Program-made: the position numbers and the translations under genes
NCBI RefSeq assembly: GCF_014596915.1
Contig: NZ_JACVWU010000016.1
Coordinates: forward strand, 1-64,000
Direction: 5' to 3'
Source of the DNA: Streptomyces sp. TRM68416
GTDB taxonomy: Bacteria > Actinomycetota > Actinomycetes > Streptomycetales > Streptomycetaceae
DNA length: 64,000 nt
The notes under the pieces: model-generated
Databases searched by the model: none
Told to the model about the DNA's origin: nothing
The model's input: only the letters and a program-made list of their open reading frames with translations
In this document: positions 1 through 8,119 of the stretch, one piece after another
Position numbering within the stretch: position 1 is the first letter of the stretch
Layout: every line of letters begins with the position of its first letter

Positions 1-59
1 CGAGGCGGAATCGGGCAAAAGGCCTGATCGAGGCGGGGGTTGAGGATCTTAGGGCGCGC

Positions 60-1457
60 TTAAGGAAGGGATCGGGGCCGGTTAATGGTGGAGACCAGTC
101 CGCGGGTGCGGCGTCTGCGCACCCGGTGTCCCCGGCGCTCGGGCGCCCGCCCGTCCAGTTGGATCCAGATCCGCACCTCGGTCCCGCCGAGCACCGACGC
201 CCCGATCCGTACGTCCCCGCCCGTCGACTCCGCGAGCCGGCGCACGATGTCGAGGCCGAGCCCGGTCGACCCGGCGCTGCCGGAGCCGCGCCCGCGGGCC
301 ATCGCCGCCTCGGGGTCGGGTATGCCGGGTCCGGCGTCGGAGACGAGCACGATCACCGCGTCCTCGCCGTTGTGCACGTCGACCGCGAAGGCCGTGCCCT
401 CGGGGGTGTGCCGGAAGACATTGCCCAGCAGGGCGTCCAGGGCGGCCGCGAGGTCCGCGCGGGCCACGGGGATGCGCACCGGCCGGTCGACGCCGGCCAC
501 CCGCACCTTGCGGCCCTCGTCCTCGGCCAGCGCCGACCAGAACGCCATCCGCTCGCGGACCACCTCGGCCGCGTCGCACCCGGCGCCCGGACCGGCCGCC
601 GCGGTCTGCGGCTTGGCCTCCCTGGCCGTGCGGATGATCGTGTCCACCTCGTGCTCCAGCTGGGCGACGGCGGCCCGGGTCTGGTCGGCGGCCGGCCCGT
701 CACCGAGCGAGGCCGCGTTCAGCCGCAGCACGGTCAGGGGCGTACGCAGCCGGTGGGAGAGGTCGGCCGCCAGCTCCCGCTCGTTGGCGAGGAGTTGGAC
801 GACCTGGTCGGCCATCGAGTTGAACGCGACGGCGGCGAGCCGCAGTTCGTTCGGCCCCTCCTCGGGCACGCGGGCGCCCAGCTTGCCCTCCCCCAGCTCG
901 TGCGCGCCCTCGACCAGGCGCTGCGCGGGCCGCACCATGCGGACGCCGAGCCGGTCGGCGACCGCGACCGAGCCGACGATCAGTGCCACGCCCACGGCGG
1001 CGAGCACGGCCCAGGCGGTGGCGACGCCGTTGCTGACCTCGGACTCGGGGACGTACACCTCCACGACGGCGATCTCGCCGGAGCTCAGCGCGACCGGCTG
1101 GAGCAGGGTGGATCCGCCGGACACCTCGCTGGTCGAGGCGCGGCCGAGCCGCCGCACGGTCGCGATGTCGTCGGCGGCGGCGCGCTGCCGTCCGATGTCG
1201 ACGGCCGCGGACCGGCCGGCCGCCGGTATGTGCACGGCCATCCCGGCCTCCGCGCCGGCCGAGGCCACCACGCGTTCGAGCTGGTCGCGGTCGGAGGTGA
1301 TGGACAGCGCCGGGGCGACCGCGGCGGCCTGCCGCTCGGCGTTGGAGAAGGCGCGGTCGCGGGCCATCTCCTTGATGACGAGTCCGAGCGGCACGGCGAA
1401 GGCGAGCACGACCATCGTGGTGACCGCCAGCGACACCTTGACCAGGGCCCACCTCAT
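60..1457 (-). CDS. Two-component sensor histidine kinase
   Basis: Membrane sensor kinase of 465 residues. A transmembrane segment near residues 8-28, an extracytoplasmic sensor region, a second transmembrane segment near 147-167 and a HAMP linker are followed by a HisKA domain with the phospho-acceptor His235 in ADLSHRLRTPL. A HATPase_c domain follows with an N box (LLGNVFRHTPEG) and G boxes (DAGPGIP, GSTGLGL). The ATG at 1457 is chosen because it overlaps the response-regulator stop as ATGA; the open frame extends further upstream but that part lies inside the regulator gene. The sensed signal cannot be inferred. The kinase presumably phosphorylates the co-transcribed regulator. Confidence 0.93.
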   Translation of the reverse strand: MRWALVKVSLAVTTMVVLAFAVPLGLVIKEMARDRAFSNAERQAAAVAPALSITSDRDQLERVVASAGAEAGMAVHIPAAGRSAAVDIGRQRAAADDIATVRRLGRASTSEVSGGSTLLQPVALSSGEIAVVEVYVPESEVSNGVATAWAVLAAVGVALIVGSVAVADRLGVRMVRPAQRLVEGAHELGEGKLGARVPEEGPNELRLAAVAFNSMADQVVQLLANERELAADLSHRLRTPLTVLRLNAASLGDGPAADQTRAAVAQLEHEVDTIIRTAREAKPQTAAAGPGAGCDAAEVVRERMAFWSALAEDEGRKVRVAGVDRPVRIPVARADLAAALDALLGNVFRHTPEGTAFAVDVHNGEDAVIVLVSDAGPGIPDPEAAMARGRGSGSAGSTGLGLDIVRRLAESTGGDVRIGASVLGGTEVRIWIQLDGRAPERRGHRVRRRRTRGLVSTINRPRSLP

Positions 1458-2164
1458 CGCGGTGGCCCCGCCGCCGGGCCGGGCGGCTCCAGCTTCACGC
1501 CGACGCCGCGCAGGGTGTGCAGATAGCGCGGGCTCGCGGCGGTCTCGCCGAGCTTGCGGCGCAGCCACGACAGGTGCACGTCGATGGTCTGGTCGTCGCC
1601 GTAGGACTGCTGCCACACCTCGGCGAGCAGCTCCTTGCGCGGTACGACGACTCCGGGCCGGGCGGCGAGGAAGGCGAGCAGGTCGAACTCGCGGCGGGTG
1701 AGGTCCAGGCGCACGCCGTCCAACTCGGCCTGGCGGCGCAGCGGATCGACGGTCAGGCCGCCGACCCGGAGCACCGAGGAGGGCGCGGCCTCGCCGCCGC
1801 CGGAGCGGGAGCGGCGCAGGACGGCGGCCATCCGGGCGGAGAGGTGCTCGACGGAGAACGGCTTGGTCAGGTAGTCGTCCGCGCCGGCGTTCAGCAGGCG
1901 GACGATCTCCGCCTCGTCGTCGCGCGCGGTGGCGATGATCACCGGCACGTCCGTGATCCCGCGCAGCATCTTCAGGGCCTCGGACCCGTCCAGGTCGGGC
2001 AGACCGAGGTCGAGGACCACCACGTCGAAACGGAAATGGGCGACCTCGCGCAGCGCCTCAAGCGCGGTGCCGACACTGCGCACGGTGTGTGCGGCGTCGG
2101 TCAGATGCCGGATGAGGGCCGAGCGTACGAACTGGTCGTCCTCGACCACGAGCACACTTGCCAT
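1454..2164 (-). CDS. OmpR-family response regulator
   Basis: Response regulator of 236 residues, first gene of a two-gene operon with the kinase (4-bp ATGA overlap). The receiver domain has acidic residues at 9-10, the phospho-acceptor Asp52 in VVLDLGLPD and the conserved Lys in YLTKPFS. The C-terminal winged helix of the OmpR/PhoB type includes RREFDLLAFLA and TIDVHLSWLRRKLGE. The ATG at 2164 gives the normal family length and begins MASVLVVEDD; upstream in-frame codons encode only low-complexity sequence. Target genes are not evident. The neighbouring gene at 2309 is divergent and could be one, but that is inference. Confidence 0.94.
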   Translation of the reverse strand: MASVLVVEDDQFVRSALIRHLTDAAHTVRSVGTALEALREVAHFRFDVVVLDLGLPDLDGSEALKMLRGITDVPVIIATARDDEAEIVRLLNAGADDYLTKPFSVEHLSARMAAVLRRSRSGGGEAAPSSVLRVGGLTVDPLRRQAELDGVRLDLTRREFDLLAFLAARPGVVVPRKELLAEVWQQSYGDDQTIDVHLSWLRRKLGETAASPRYLHTLRGVGVKLEPPGPAAGPPR

Positions 2165-2308
2165 GCGCCGCACCGTACGCCATGCGGGCGAGCCCGGTCC
2201 GGGCCTGTGGACAACTCCGCCCCTGTGGACGACCGGGGGCGACCGGGCCGGCGGCCGGGGCCGCGACCGGGCGACACGTGTGGGACGCGTGAGGCAGTAT
2301 GGCCCGCG

Positions 2309-2833
2309 ATGCGCAGAGGACTCGTACACGTACTGGCTTGGTCGCTCGCCACGGGCGCGGCGGTCACGCTGTCGTGGTGGGGCGTGCACACGGTGATGGC
2401 GGGCACGGCGTACGACCCGCCGCGCGCCCTGCCCATCGCGGCGGCGGCCCCGGACCCGGCGACGCCGGAGCCGAGGCCGGTGGTCTCCTCGGCGAAGAGG
2501 GCCACGCCTTCCGGACCTTCTGGGAGTGCCTCACCGGAGCCGGAGGCACCCCGGACGCCTGCCCCCTCTCGCTCACCGTCGCCGAACCCGAGCCCCTCCG
2601 CCACCTCGTCCGGGCAGATCAGGGGTTACGACACCGAGGGCGGGCGAGTGGTCTTCGACCTCGGGAAGACCTCGGCGACGCTGGTGTCGGCCACGCCGGG
2701 GGCGGGGTGGTCGATGCAGGTGTGGAAGACGGAGTCGTGGATCCGGGTGGAGTTCAGCAGGGAGGCGGACCGGGTGTCGGTGTTCTGCACCTGGCACGAC
2801 AGCGCGCCGCGGGTGGAGATCGGAACCTACTGA
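2309..2833 (+). CDS. Secreted or membrane-anchored hypothetical protein
   Basis: A 174-residue protein that I do not recognise as a named family. A hydrophobic N-terminal segment (about residues 6-31) looks like a signal peptide or anchor. It is followed by a Pro/Ser-rich spacer (about 45-100) and a folded C-terminal domain of about 75 residues with alternating hydrophobic strands and the ending VEIGTY. The ATG at 2309 is the only start that places the hydrophobic segment at the N-terminus. It is divergent from the response regulator 144 bp away. The architecture fits an extracytoplasmic domain on a flexible stalk; the function is unknown. Confidence 0.75.
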   Translation: MRRGLVHVLAWSLATGAAVTLSWWGVHTVMAGTAYDPPRALPIAAAAPDPATPEPRPVVSSAKRATPSGPSGSASPEPEAPRTPAPSRSPSPNPSPSATSSGQIRGYDTEGGRVVFDLGKTSATLVSATPGAGWSMQVWKTESWIRVEFSREADRVSVFCTWHDSAPRVEIGTY

Positions 2834-2841
2834 CGGTCCCG

Positions 2842-3711
2842 TCAGCGGAACACCGACTGCGGCGGCGCCGGTGAGGCCACCGCCACCGCGTCCGTGACCG
2901 GGGCGGCGCCGCCGGTGAAGTCGGTGAGGGGGCGGCCGTGTTCCACCCGGCCGGGATGGGGGTCCGAGGCGGCGCGGCGGGTCAGTTCGGCAACGGGGAG
3001 CGGGTGGTCGGAGGCGACCAGGACCGCGTTGCCGAAGCGTTTGCCGCGCAGCACGGTCGGGTCGGCGACCAGCGCGAGTTCGCCGAAGCGGGCGGCGGCC
3101 GTGGCGATCTGGCCGCGCAGATGGGCCAGCGGCGGACCGTCGGCGAGGTTGGCGGCGTACCAGCCACCGGGGCGCAGGGCCCGGCGGACCTCGTCGAGGA
3201 ACTCCGCCGAGGTCAGGTGGGCCGGGGTGCGGGCGCCGCTGAACACGTCGGCGATGACGAGGTCGGCCCAGCCGTCGGGCACCTTGGCGAGCCCTTCGCG
3301 CGCGTCCGCCGACCGCACCCGGATCCGGGCGTTGCGGTCCAACGGCAGCTCCCGGCGGACGAGCTGGACGAGGGCGGCGTCCCGCTCGACGACCTGCTGG
3401 GTGGAGCGGGGGCGGGTGGCGGCGACGTACCGGGCCAGGGTGAGCGCGCCGCCGCCGAGGTGCACGGCCTGCAACGGGCGGCCCGCCGGGGCGACGAGGT
3501 CGATCACATGCCCGAGGCGCCGCTGGTACTCGAAGGAGAGGTGGGCCGGATCGTCCAGGTCGACGTGCGACTGCGGCGCCCCGTCGACCAGCAGCGTCCA
3601 GGCCCGCTTGCGGTCCCGGTCGGGTATGAGTTCGGCAAGCCCGCCGTCGACGGCTTCGACGACGGCCGCGGGGGCGCCGCTGGAGCGCCGGGGGTTCTTG
3701 GACCTGCCCAT
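2842..3711 (-). CDS. Spermidine-synthase-like methyltransferase-fold protein
   Basis: A 289-residue protein with a Rossmann SAM-type fold. The glycine motif is in AVHLGGGALTLARYV, an acidic second-strand residue is in QVVERDAALVQLVR, and a third motif is RVRSADAREGLAKV. These match polyamine-synthase-fold proteins (spermidine synthase-like, PF01564 relatives) that are common in actinobacteria. Many of these lack the aminopropyl-transfer residues, so true spermidine synthase activity is uncertain. The first residues are basic and low-complexity (MGRSKNPRRSSG). The gene converges on the secreted-protein gene, with stops 8 bp apart. Confidence 0.8.
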   Translation of the reverse strand: MGRSKNPRRSSGAPAAVVEAVDGGLAELIPDRDRKRAWTLLVDGAPQSHVDLDDPAHLSFEYQRRLGHVIDLVAPAGRPLQAVHLGGGALTLARYVAATRPRSTQQVVERDAALVQLVRRELPLDRNARIRVRSADAREGLAKVPDGWADLVIADVFSGARTPAHLTSAEFLDEVRRALRPGGWYAANLADGPPLAHLRGQIATAAARFGELALVADPTVLRGKRFGNAVLVASDHPLPVAELTRRAASDPHPGRVEHGRPLTDFTGGAAPVTDAVAVASPAPPQSVFR

Positions 3712-3758
3712 CCCGCCATTATGCGGAGCGGGGGCTGATCACGCCCGTGCGGCCTGTC

Positions 3759-4223
3759 TCACTGACAGTTGTCCGCGGCCTCGATCAGCCGCGCCGCCTC
3801 CCCCAGGGCCCGGCGCAGCACCGCGGGGTCCGTCGCGAGGTCCGCCTCACCGGGCGGCAGCAGCCAGTCCGAGCCCTCGCCGCCCTCGCCGCCCTCCCCG
3901 CGCGGCTCGGGGAGCAGCCGCAGCCCTCGCCCGTCGGTCTCCGTGCAGGTGCTCCCCGGTACGTCCCAGGCGGCCGCGGTGCCGGCCGGCACCACGAACC
4001 CGAGCGTGTCGCAGCCGCCGTCGTGGAGCACCGGCCCCACCGCGTCGACGGCACCGCGCCGCAGGATGTCGACCGCCTCCAGCCCCTGCCGCGCCGGCAC
4101 GGTCACCAGATCACAGGCGACGCCCGTACAGGGGGGTGCGCTGCACTCCGGTGTCGGCGGATGTCCGGCCGTCGTCAACGGCGTGAACGATGGACGAGGA
4201 TCGATGCTTCTACTGGTCTCCAT
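3759..4223 (-). CDS. Small conserved Streptomyces protein, possibly prim-pol-related
   Basis: A protein of about 154 residues. The ATG at 4223 (METSRSIDPRPSF) is preferred; the open frame extends to 4298 without strong support. It has a central CDLVTVPARQGLEAVDIL segment, a glycine/glutamate-rich insert (RGEGGEGGEGSDWLLPPGE) and a helical C-terminus. Segments such as TVPARQG and SDWLLPPGE resemble the N-terminal bifunctional DNA primase/polymerase family annotated widely in Streptomyces, but no complete catalytic motif is visible. A DNA-synthesis role should not be assumed. It is divergent from the NsdA-like gene. Confidence 0.6.
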   Translation of the reverse strand: METSRSIDPRPSFTPLTTAGHPPTPECSAPPCTGVACDLVTVPARQGLEAVDILRRGAVDAVGPVLHDGGCDTLGFVVPAGTAAAWDVPGSTCTETDGRGLRLLPEPRGEGGEGGEGSDWLLPPGEADLATDPAVLRRALGEAARLIEAADNCQ

Positions 4224-4543
4224 CCCGGCCTCCACCACGGAACCCCTCCTCGAACGAGCGGGTCGGGAGTCGGGCGGCTCCCGGTCCATGGAGTTCAACG
4301 CGTCGGCGCGTCAACGGCTACGGAAGAAGTCCGCCGCAAAGGATGGCAGTTCATGGCAGATCGCGGATGAGATATCCGGTTTGTAGCCAAACACTGCATG
4401 GCGGGCCGGACGCAGCAGGTACGTTCTTGCCCGCCGGACCCCGGGGTAACGAAGCGAACAAACCACTCAAGTGGTTCTACTCGTTTCGTTCAACTCGCCC
4501 CGGTTCCGGCATGGTTCGACGGTTCGCACGAGAGGACCCGGCC
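4224..4543. other. Divergent intergenic region with a short palindrome
   Basis: A 320-bp gap between two divergent genes with no convincing coding sequence. It is less GC-rich than its surroundings. A perfect inverted repeat of 7-bp arms around a 2-bp centre (AACCACTCAAGTGGTT, 4461-4476) lies 67 bp upstream of the NsdA-like start and could be an operator. Confidence 0.5.
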
Positions 4544-6004
4544 ATGGCGTCGTCAGAGCTGACCTCGTCCCAGCCCTCCAGGCCACCGCGGCCCAACTTC
4601 GCGTTCCGGCAGTTGCGCGGACAGCGCTCGCCGGCCGAGTTCGCCGCGGCGGTGCGGCGGGCCGCGCGCGAGATCGGCGAGCGGGTGAGCTGCGATGCGC
4701 GCTACGTCGGCCGGGTCGAGGCGGGCGAGATCCGTTGCCCCAACTATGCGTACGAGCGGGTGTTCCTGCACATGTTCCCCGGCCGCACGCTCGCCGATCT
4801 CGGCTTCGCGCCCCGCTCGTCCGTACGCGGGCGCCGGGCGCGCACGGCCGAGGACGCGCCCGGCGCACACCTCACGAGCCCGGCGCGCGCCGCGAATGAG
4901 ACACGGGGGGCGTACGCCCCGTATGACACACCGAACCCGCACGACCCGCACGACCCCGACACCACGCACGAGTACCCCGAGGAGAGCGACGTGCTGCGTC
5001 GCGCATTCATGACCGGCGGAGGCGCCACAGTGGCCGCCGCCTCGCTGAGCCCCTTCGGGCTCGTCGCCAGCGCCTCGGCCGCGGAGCCCGCCGGCCGGCG
5101 CGCCGGGACGGGCGAGGCGCAGGCCCTGGAGGACGCCGTCCGCAGGATCCGGCTGCTGGACGACCGGCACGGGGCCGACGGCCTCTATCAGCGTGCCGCG
5201 GCACCCCTGCGCGCCGCCTACGCGCTGCTCGACGCCGGAACCCTGCGCCGTTCGGCCGGGGAGCGGCTCCAGTCCGGCGCGGGCGAACTGGCCATCTCGG
5301 TCGGCTGGCTCGCGCACGACTCGGGCCGCTTCGACGACGCCCGGTCCCACTACGCGGAGGCGCTCGCGACGGCCCGGCTGGCCGGGGACCCGGCGCTGGA
5401 GGCGCACGCCTTCTGCAACACGTCGTTCCTCGCGCGGGACGCGGGCCGGCCGCGGGAGGCGGTACGCGCCGCGCAGGCCGCGCAGCGCGCCGCGCACGCC
5501 CTGGGGTCGGCCCGGCTGATGTCGCTCCTCGCGCTGCGCGAGGCGGGCGGCTGGGCGGGGCTCGCCGACCGCGCCGGCTGCACGCAGGCACTCATGCGCG
5601 CCCAAGTCCTCTACGGGCGCGGCCGCTCCGACGCCGACCCCGAGTGGATGAGCTTCTACGGTGAGGCCGAGCTGGAGGGCCTTGAGGCGCAGTGCTGGTC
5701 GACCCTGGGCGACTGGCGACGGGCGGCGCGGCACGCGGCGCGGGCGGCCCAACTGCAGGATCCGCACTTCACCCGGAACATCGCCCTGTACACCGCGGAA
5801 CTCGCCGACGACCTCGCCCGCGGCGGCCACCCGGACGAGGCGGCAGCCGCCGGAATGCGCGTCCTGGACCTCCTCGGCGAAGTCCAGTCCTCCCGCATCC
5901 AGACCATGCTGGCCGGCACGGCCCGCGTCCTCCTCCCCCACCGCCGAGCAGCAGAGGTCTCCACATTCCTCCAACGCCACGCAAGCCTGCCCAGAGCAGT
6001 ATGA
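4544..6004 (+). CDS. NsdA-like TPR transcriptional/developmental regulator
   Basis: A 486-residue cytoplasmic protein. The N-terminal region (about 20-90) is a divergent XRE-like helix-turn-helix, with SCDARYVGRVEAGEIRCPNYAYE resembling the recognition segment of this Streptomyces regulator family. A Pro/His/Asp-rich linker (about 115-150) follows. A twin-arginine-like stretch (about 155-180) is probably internal rather than a signal. The C-terminal half is tetratricopeptide-like helices (for example SGRFDDARSHYAEALATARLAG). This is the layout of NsdA, a negative regulator of differentiation and antibiotic production in S. coelicolor, and its paralogues. GAGG lies about 10 bp before the ATG at 4544; an in-frame ATG at 4511 is possible. 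Which paralogue it is cannot be told from sequence alone. Confidence 0.78.
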   Translation: MASSELTSSQPSRPPRPNFAFRQLRGQRSPAEFAAAVRRAAREIGERVSCDARYVGRVEAGEIRCPNYAYERVFLHMFPGRTLADLGFAPRSSVRGRRARTAEDAPGAHLTSPARAANETRGAYAPYDTPNPHDPHDPDTTHEYPEESDVLRRAFMTGGGATVAAASLSPFGLVASASAAEPAGRRAGTGEAQALEDAVRRIRLLDDRHGADGLYQRAAAPLRAAYALLDAGTLRRSAGERLQSGAGELAISVGWLAHDSGRFDDARSHYAEALATARLAGDPALEAHAFCNTSFLARDAGRPREAVRAAQAAQRAAHALGSARLMSLLALREAGGWAGLADRAGCTQALMRAQVLYGRGRSDADPEWMSFYGEAELEGLEAQCWSTLGDWRRAARHAARAAQLQDPHFTRNIALYTAELADDLARGGHPDEAAAAGMRVLDLLGEVQSSRIQTMLAGTARVLLPHRRAAEVSTFLQRHASLPRAV

Positions 6005-6059
6005 CCAACAGCACCTCGACACCCCCCCAGCCCACCCACCGCCCACCGGCCGTTACATC

Positions 6060-6240
6060 CAGCCCGTCCGACGTTTGAGGACGAGGCCGTTCAGGCCGAT
6101 GGGGGTGCAGGGGCGGAGCCCCGCGGGGGGTCCAGGGGCGAAGCCCCGGTGGGGTGCAGGGGCGGAGCCCCGCGGGGGTCCAGGGGGCGGAGCCCCCTGG
6201 CGGGGTCGAAGGGGCAGCGCCCCTGGGGATGGGACGGGTA
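6060..6240. repeat. Intergenic array of GC-rich palindromic units
   Basis: After a GCCCGTCCGACGTTTGAGGA motif at 6062, a series of short units follows, built on GGGGC(G/A)GAGCCCC and GGGGGTCCAGGGG, each able to form a strong hairpin (for example 6111-6124, 6141-6156, 6184-6205). These belong to the dispersed non-coding repeats common between Streptomyces genes. Here they separate two convergent genes and may act as a bidirectional terminator. Confidence 0.7.
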
Positions 6241-6275
6241 GGGGCGGCGGGGGCGAGGAAAAGCCTGCACGGGCC

Positions 6276-6872
6276 TCAGCCCACGAGGTGCCCCAGGTCG
6301 TTCCACGACTCGATCGCCGGCTCCCCGTAGGCCCACCCCAGCACGGACAGCGACGTCGGATTCAGCCGTATCCGCGCGGCGAAGTCCAACGGCAGCCCCA
6401 ACCACCGCGCCCCGATCGACCGCAGAATGTGCCCGTGGGCAAAGACCAGAACGTCCCGGTCCGCCTCCCGCGCCCACGCCACCACCTCATCCGCCCGCGC
6501 AGTCACCGAGGCAAGGCTCTCCCCCTCGGGAACCCCGTCCCGCCAGATGAGCCAACCAGGTCGCCCGGCCTGTATTTCCGCCGGAGTCATCCCCTCGTAC
6601 GCCCCGTAGTCCCACTCCATGAGCGTGTCCCAGACGTCCGCCCGCTCACCGAACCCGGCCAGCTCGCACGTCTCCCGCGCGCGCACCAGCGGACTGGTCC
6701 GCACCTCCACCCCGGGCAGCCCGTCCAGCGGTGACCGGTGCAAACGCTCGCCCAGCAGCTTCGCCCCCCGCCGCCCCTCCTCCAGCAGCGGCACATCGGT
6801 CCGCCCGGTGTGCTTGCCGGACAGCGACCACGCCGTCTGTCCGTGCCGGGCCAACAGAATGCGCGGTGCCAT
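6276..6872 (-). CDS. Histidine phosphatase family protein
   Basis: A 198-residue cytoplasmic enzyme of the phosphoglycerate mutase-like superfamily. The catalytic motif ILLARHGQT is at residues 5-13, with His10 as the phospho-acceptor. The second catalytic His is in VLVFAHGHILRSIGARWL near the C-terminus, and Arg and Glu residues follow in the middle (SPLVRARET, MEWDYGAYEG). The ATG at 6872 starts the domain immediately; the frame runs further upstream without similarity. Such proteins dephosphorylate varied small phosphoesters, so the substrate is not known. It stands alone, convergent with the NsdA-like gene. Confidence 0.88.
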   Translation of the reverse strand: MAPRILLARHGQTAWSLSGKHTGRTDVPLLEEGRRGAKLLGERLHRSPLDGLPGVEVRTSPLVRARETCELAGFGERADVWDTLMEWDYGAYEGMTPAEIQAGRPGWLIWRDGVPEGESLASVTARADEVVAWAREADRDVLVFAHGHILRSIGARWLGLPLDFAARIRLNPTSLSVLGWAYGEPAIESWNDLGHLVG

Positions 6873-7096
6873 GGGATCGAGCGCCCTTCCAGGATGGTGC
6901 GAGACGAGGACTCGCAATATGCGAGGCGGAACCCACCCATCATCGCGCACCCTGTGTCGGGGCAACCTGTCGGGCGATCTCCGCGTCTATCAGGGCCGGG
7001 GGCGCCCTGCGCGGGCGCGCACGCACATCGTAAAGTGGCCCGTCCGGGCAACCGGCGCCGCGCGACAGGACGCGAACAGAAGGGGGAGGCGATCGG

Positions 7097-8119
7097 ATGC
7101 CGCACGCCGAGACACCGGGCACAGGGTCGGCTCCACGACTCCGTCTGCGCTGGTGGACCGAACTGCCACTGATCGTTCTGGTGTACGCCTGCTACTCGGC
7201 GGGCCGCCTGCTCGCCCGGGGCGACGTCTCCTCGGCCGTGAACCACGGCCTGGAGATCCTGCGCATCGAGAAGATGCTCTACCTGAACGCCGAGCACCCG
7301 CTCAACCGGCTCTTCACCCGTGAGCCGTGGCTCGGTGTGCCGGCCGACTTCTGGTACGCCTCCCTGCACTACGTGGTCACGCCCGCCCTCCTGGTCTGGA
7401 TCTTCAAGTGGCGTTCCGTGCACTACCGCGCGGCCCGCACCTGGCTGATGACGTCCACGTTCATCGGTCTGATCGGCTTCACCCTGCTGCCGACCTGCCC
7501 GCCCCGGCTGCTCTCCCCGGAGCACGGCTTCGTGGACACGATGGCCCACTACAGCTCGTACGGCTGGTGGGGCGGCGAGGCCAGCGCACCGCGCGGCCTG
7601 GGCGGCATGACGAACCAGTACGCGGCCATGCCCAGCCTGCACGTGGGCTGGGCCCTGTGGTGCGGGGTGATGCTGTGGCGCCACGGCGGCACGCGCACGG
7701 CGAAGACGGCGGGTGTCGTCTACCCCCTGGTGACCACGATCGTGGTGATGGGCACCGCCAACCACTACTTCCTCGACGCGGTCGCGGGCGCCGCCGTCAT
7801 GGGCGTGGGCCTGCTGCTCGCGCCGTACGTGATGCGGGGCGCGGACCGGGCCAGGGCGCGTTTCGCGGGGCGCGTCCCGCTGATCGCGGCGCAGGCGTCC
7901 GAGGCCGCCGAGCCCACGCGCACCGGCGCTGCCACCCCCTCCCCCGCAGCCGCTCCCACCGCCTCTCCCGGCGCAGAGACCTCAATTGTCAGTGCCGGAT
8001 GCCAGACTTCGGCGGGTGAGCGAATTCCATGGCAGCGCGAGTCACGGTTCGGACCCGAAGCCGAGCCGGACGCCTCTCCCACGGACGCGGGGGACGGCGC
8101 TCCGGCAGCGGCTCGCTGA
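7097..8119 (+). CDS. PAP2-superfamily membrane phosphatase / inositolphosphotransferase-like protein
   Basis: A 340-residue membrane protein with about six hydrophobic segments in residues 18-255. PAP2 signature motifs are visible: AAMPSLHVGWALW (PSLH, about 177-189) and GTANHYFLDAVAGA (about 218-231, with the catalytic His and Asp). This is the Aur1/Ipt1-like branch that acts on phospholipids or polyprenyl phosphates at the membrane. GGGAGG precedes the ATG at 7097. The last 80 residues are Ala/Pro/Thr-rich and disordered, and their coding DNA overlaps the start of the next gene, so they may be dispensable. A lipid substrate is inference. Confidence 0.87.
   Translation: MPHAETPGTGSAPRLRLRWWTELPLIVLVYACYSAGRLLARGDVSSAVNHGLEILRIEKMLYLNAEHPLNRLFTREPWLGVPADFWYASLHYVVTPALLVWIFKWRSVHYRAARTWLMTSTFIGLIGFTLLPTCPPRLLSPEHGFVDTMAHYSSYGWWGGEASAPRGLGGMTNQYAAMPSLHVGWALWCGVMLWRHGGTRTAKTAGVVYPLVTTIVVMGTANHYFLDAVAGAAVMGVGLLLAPYVMRGADRARARFAGRVPLIAAQASEAAEPTRTGAATPSPAAAPTASPGAETSIVSAGCQTSAGERIPWQRESRFGPEAEPDASPTDAGDGAPAAAR

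Noticed and set aside
85..1701. Long + strand open frames opposite the two-component genes
   Set aside because: They are antisense shadows produced by high GC; the - strand frames have clear kinase and receiver motifs.
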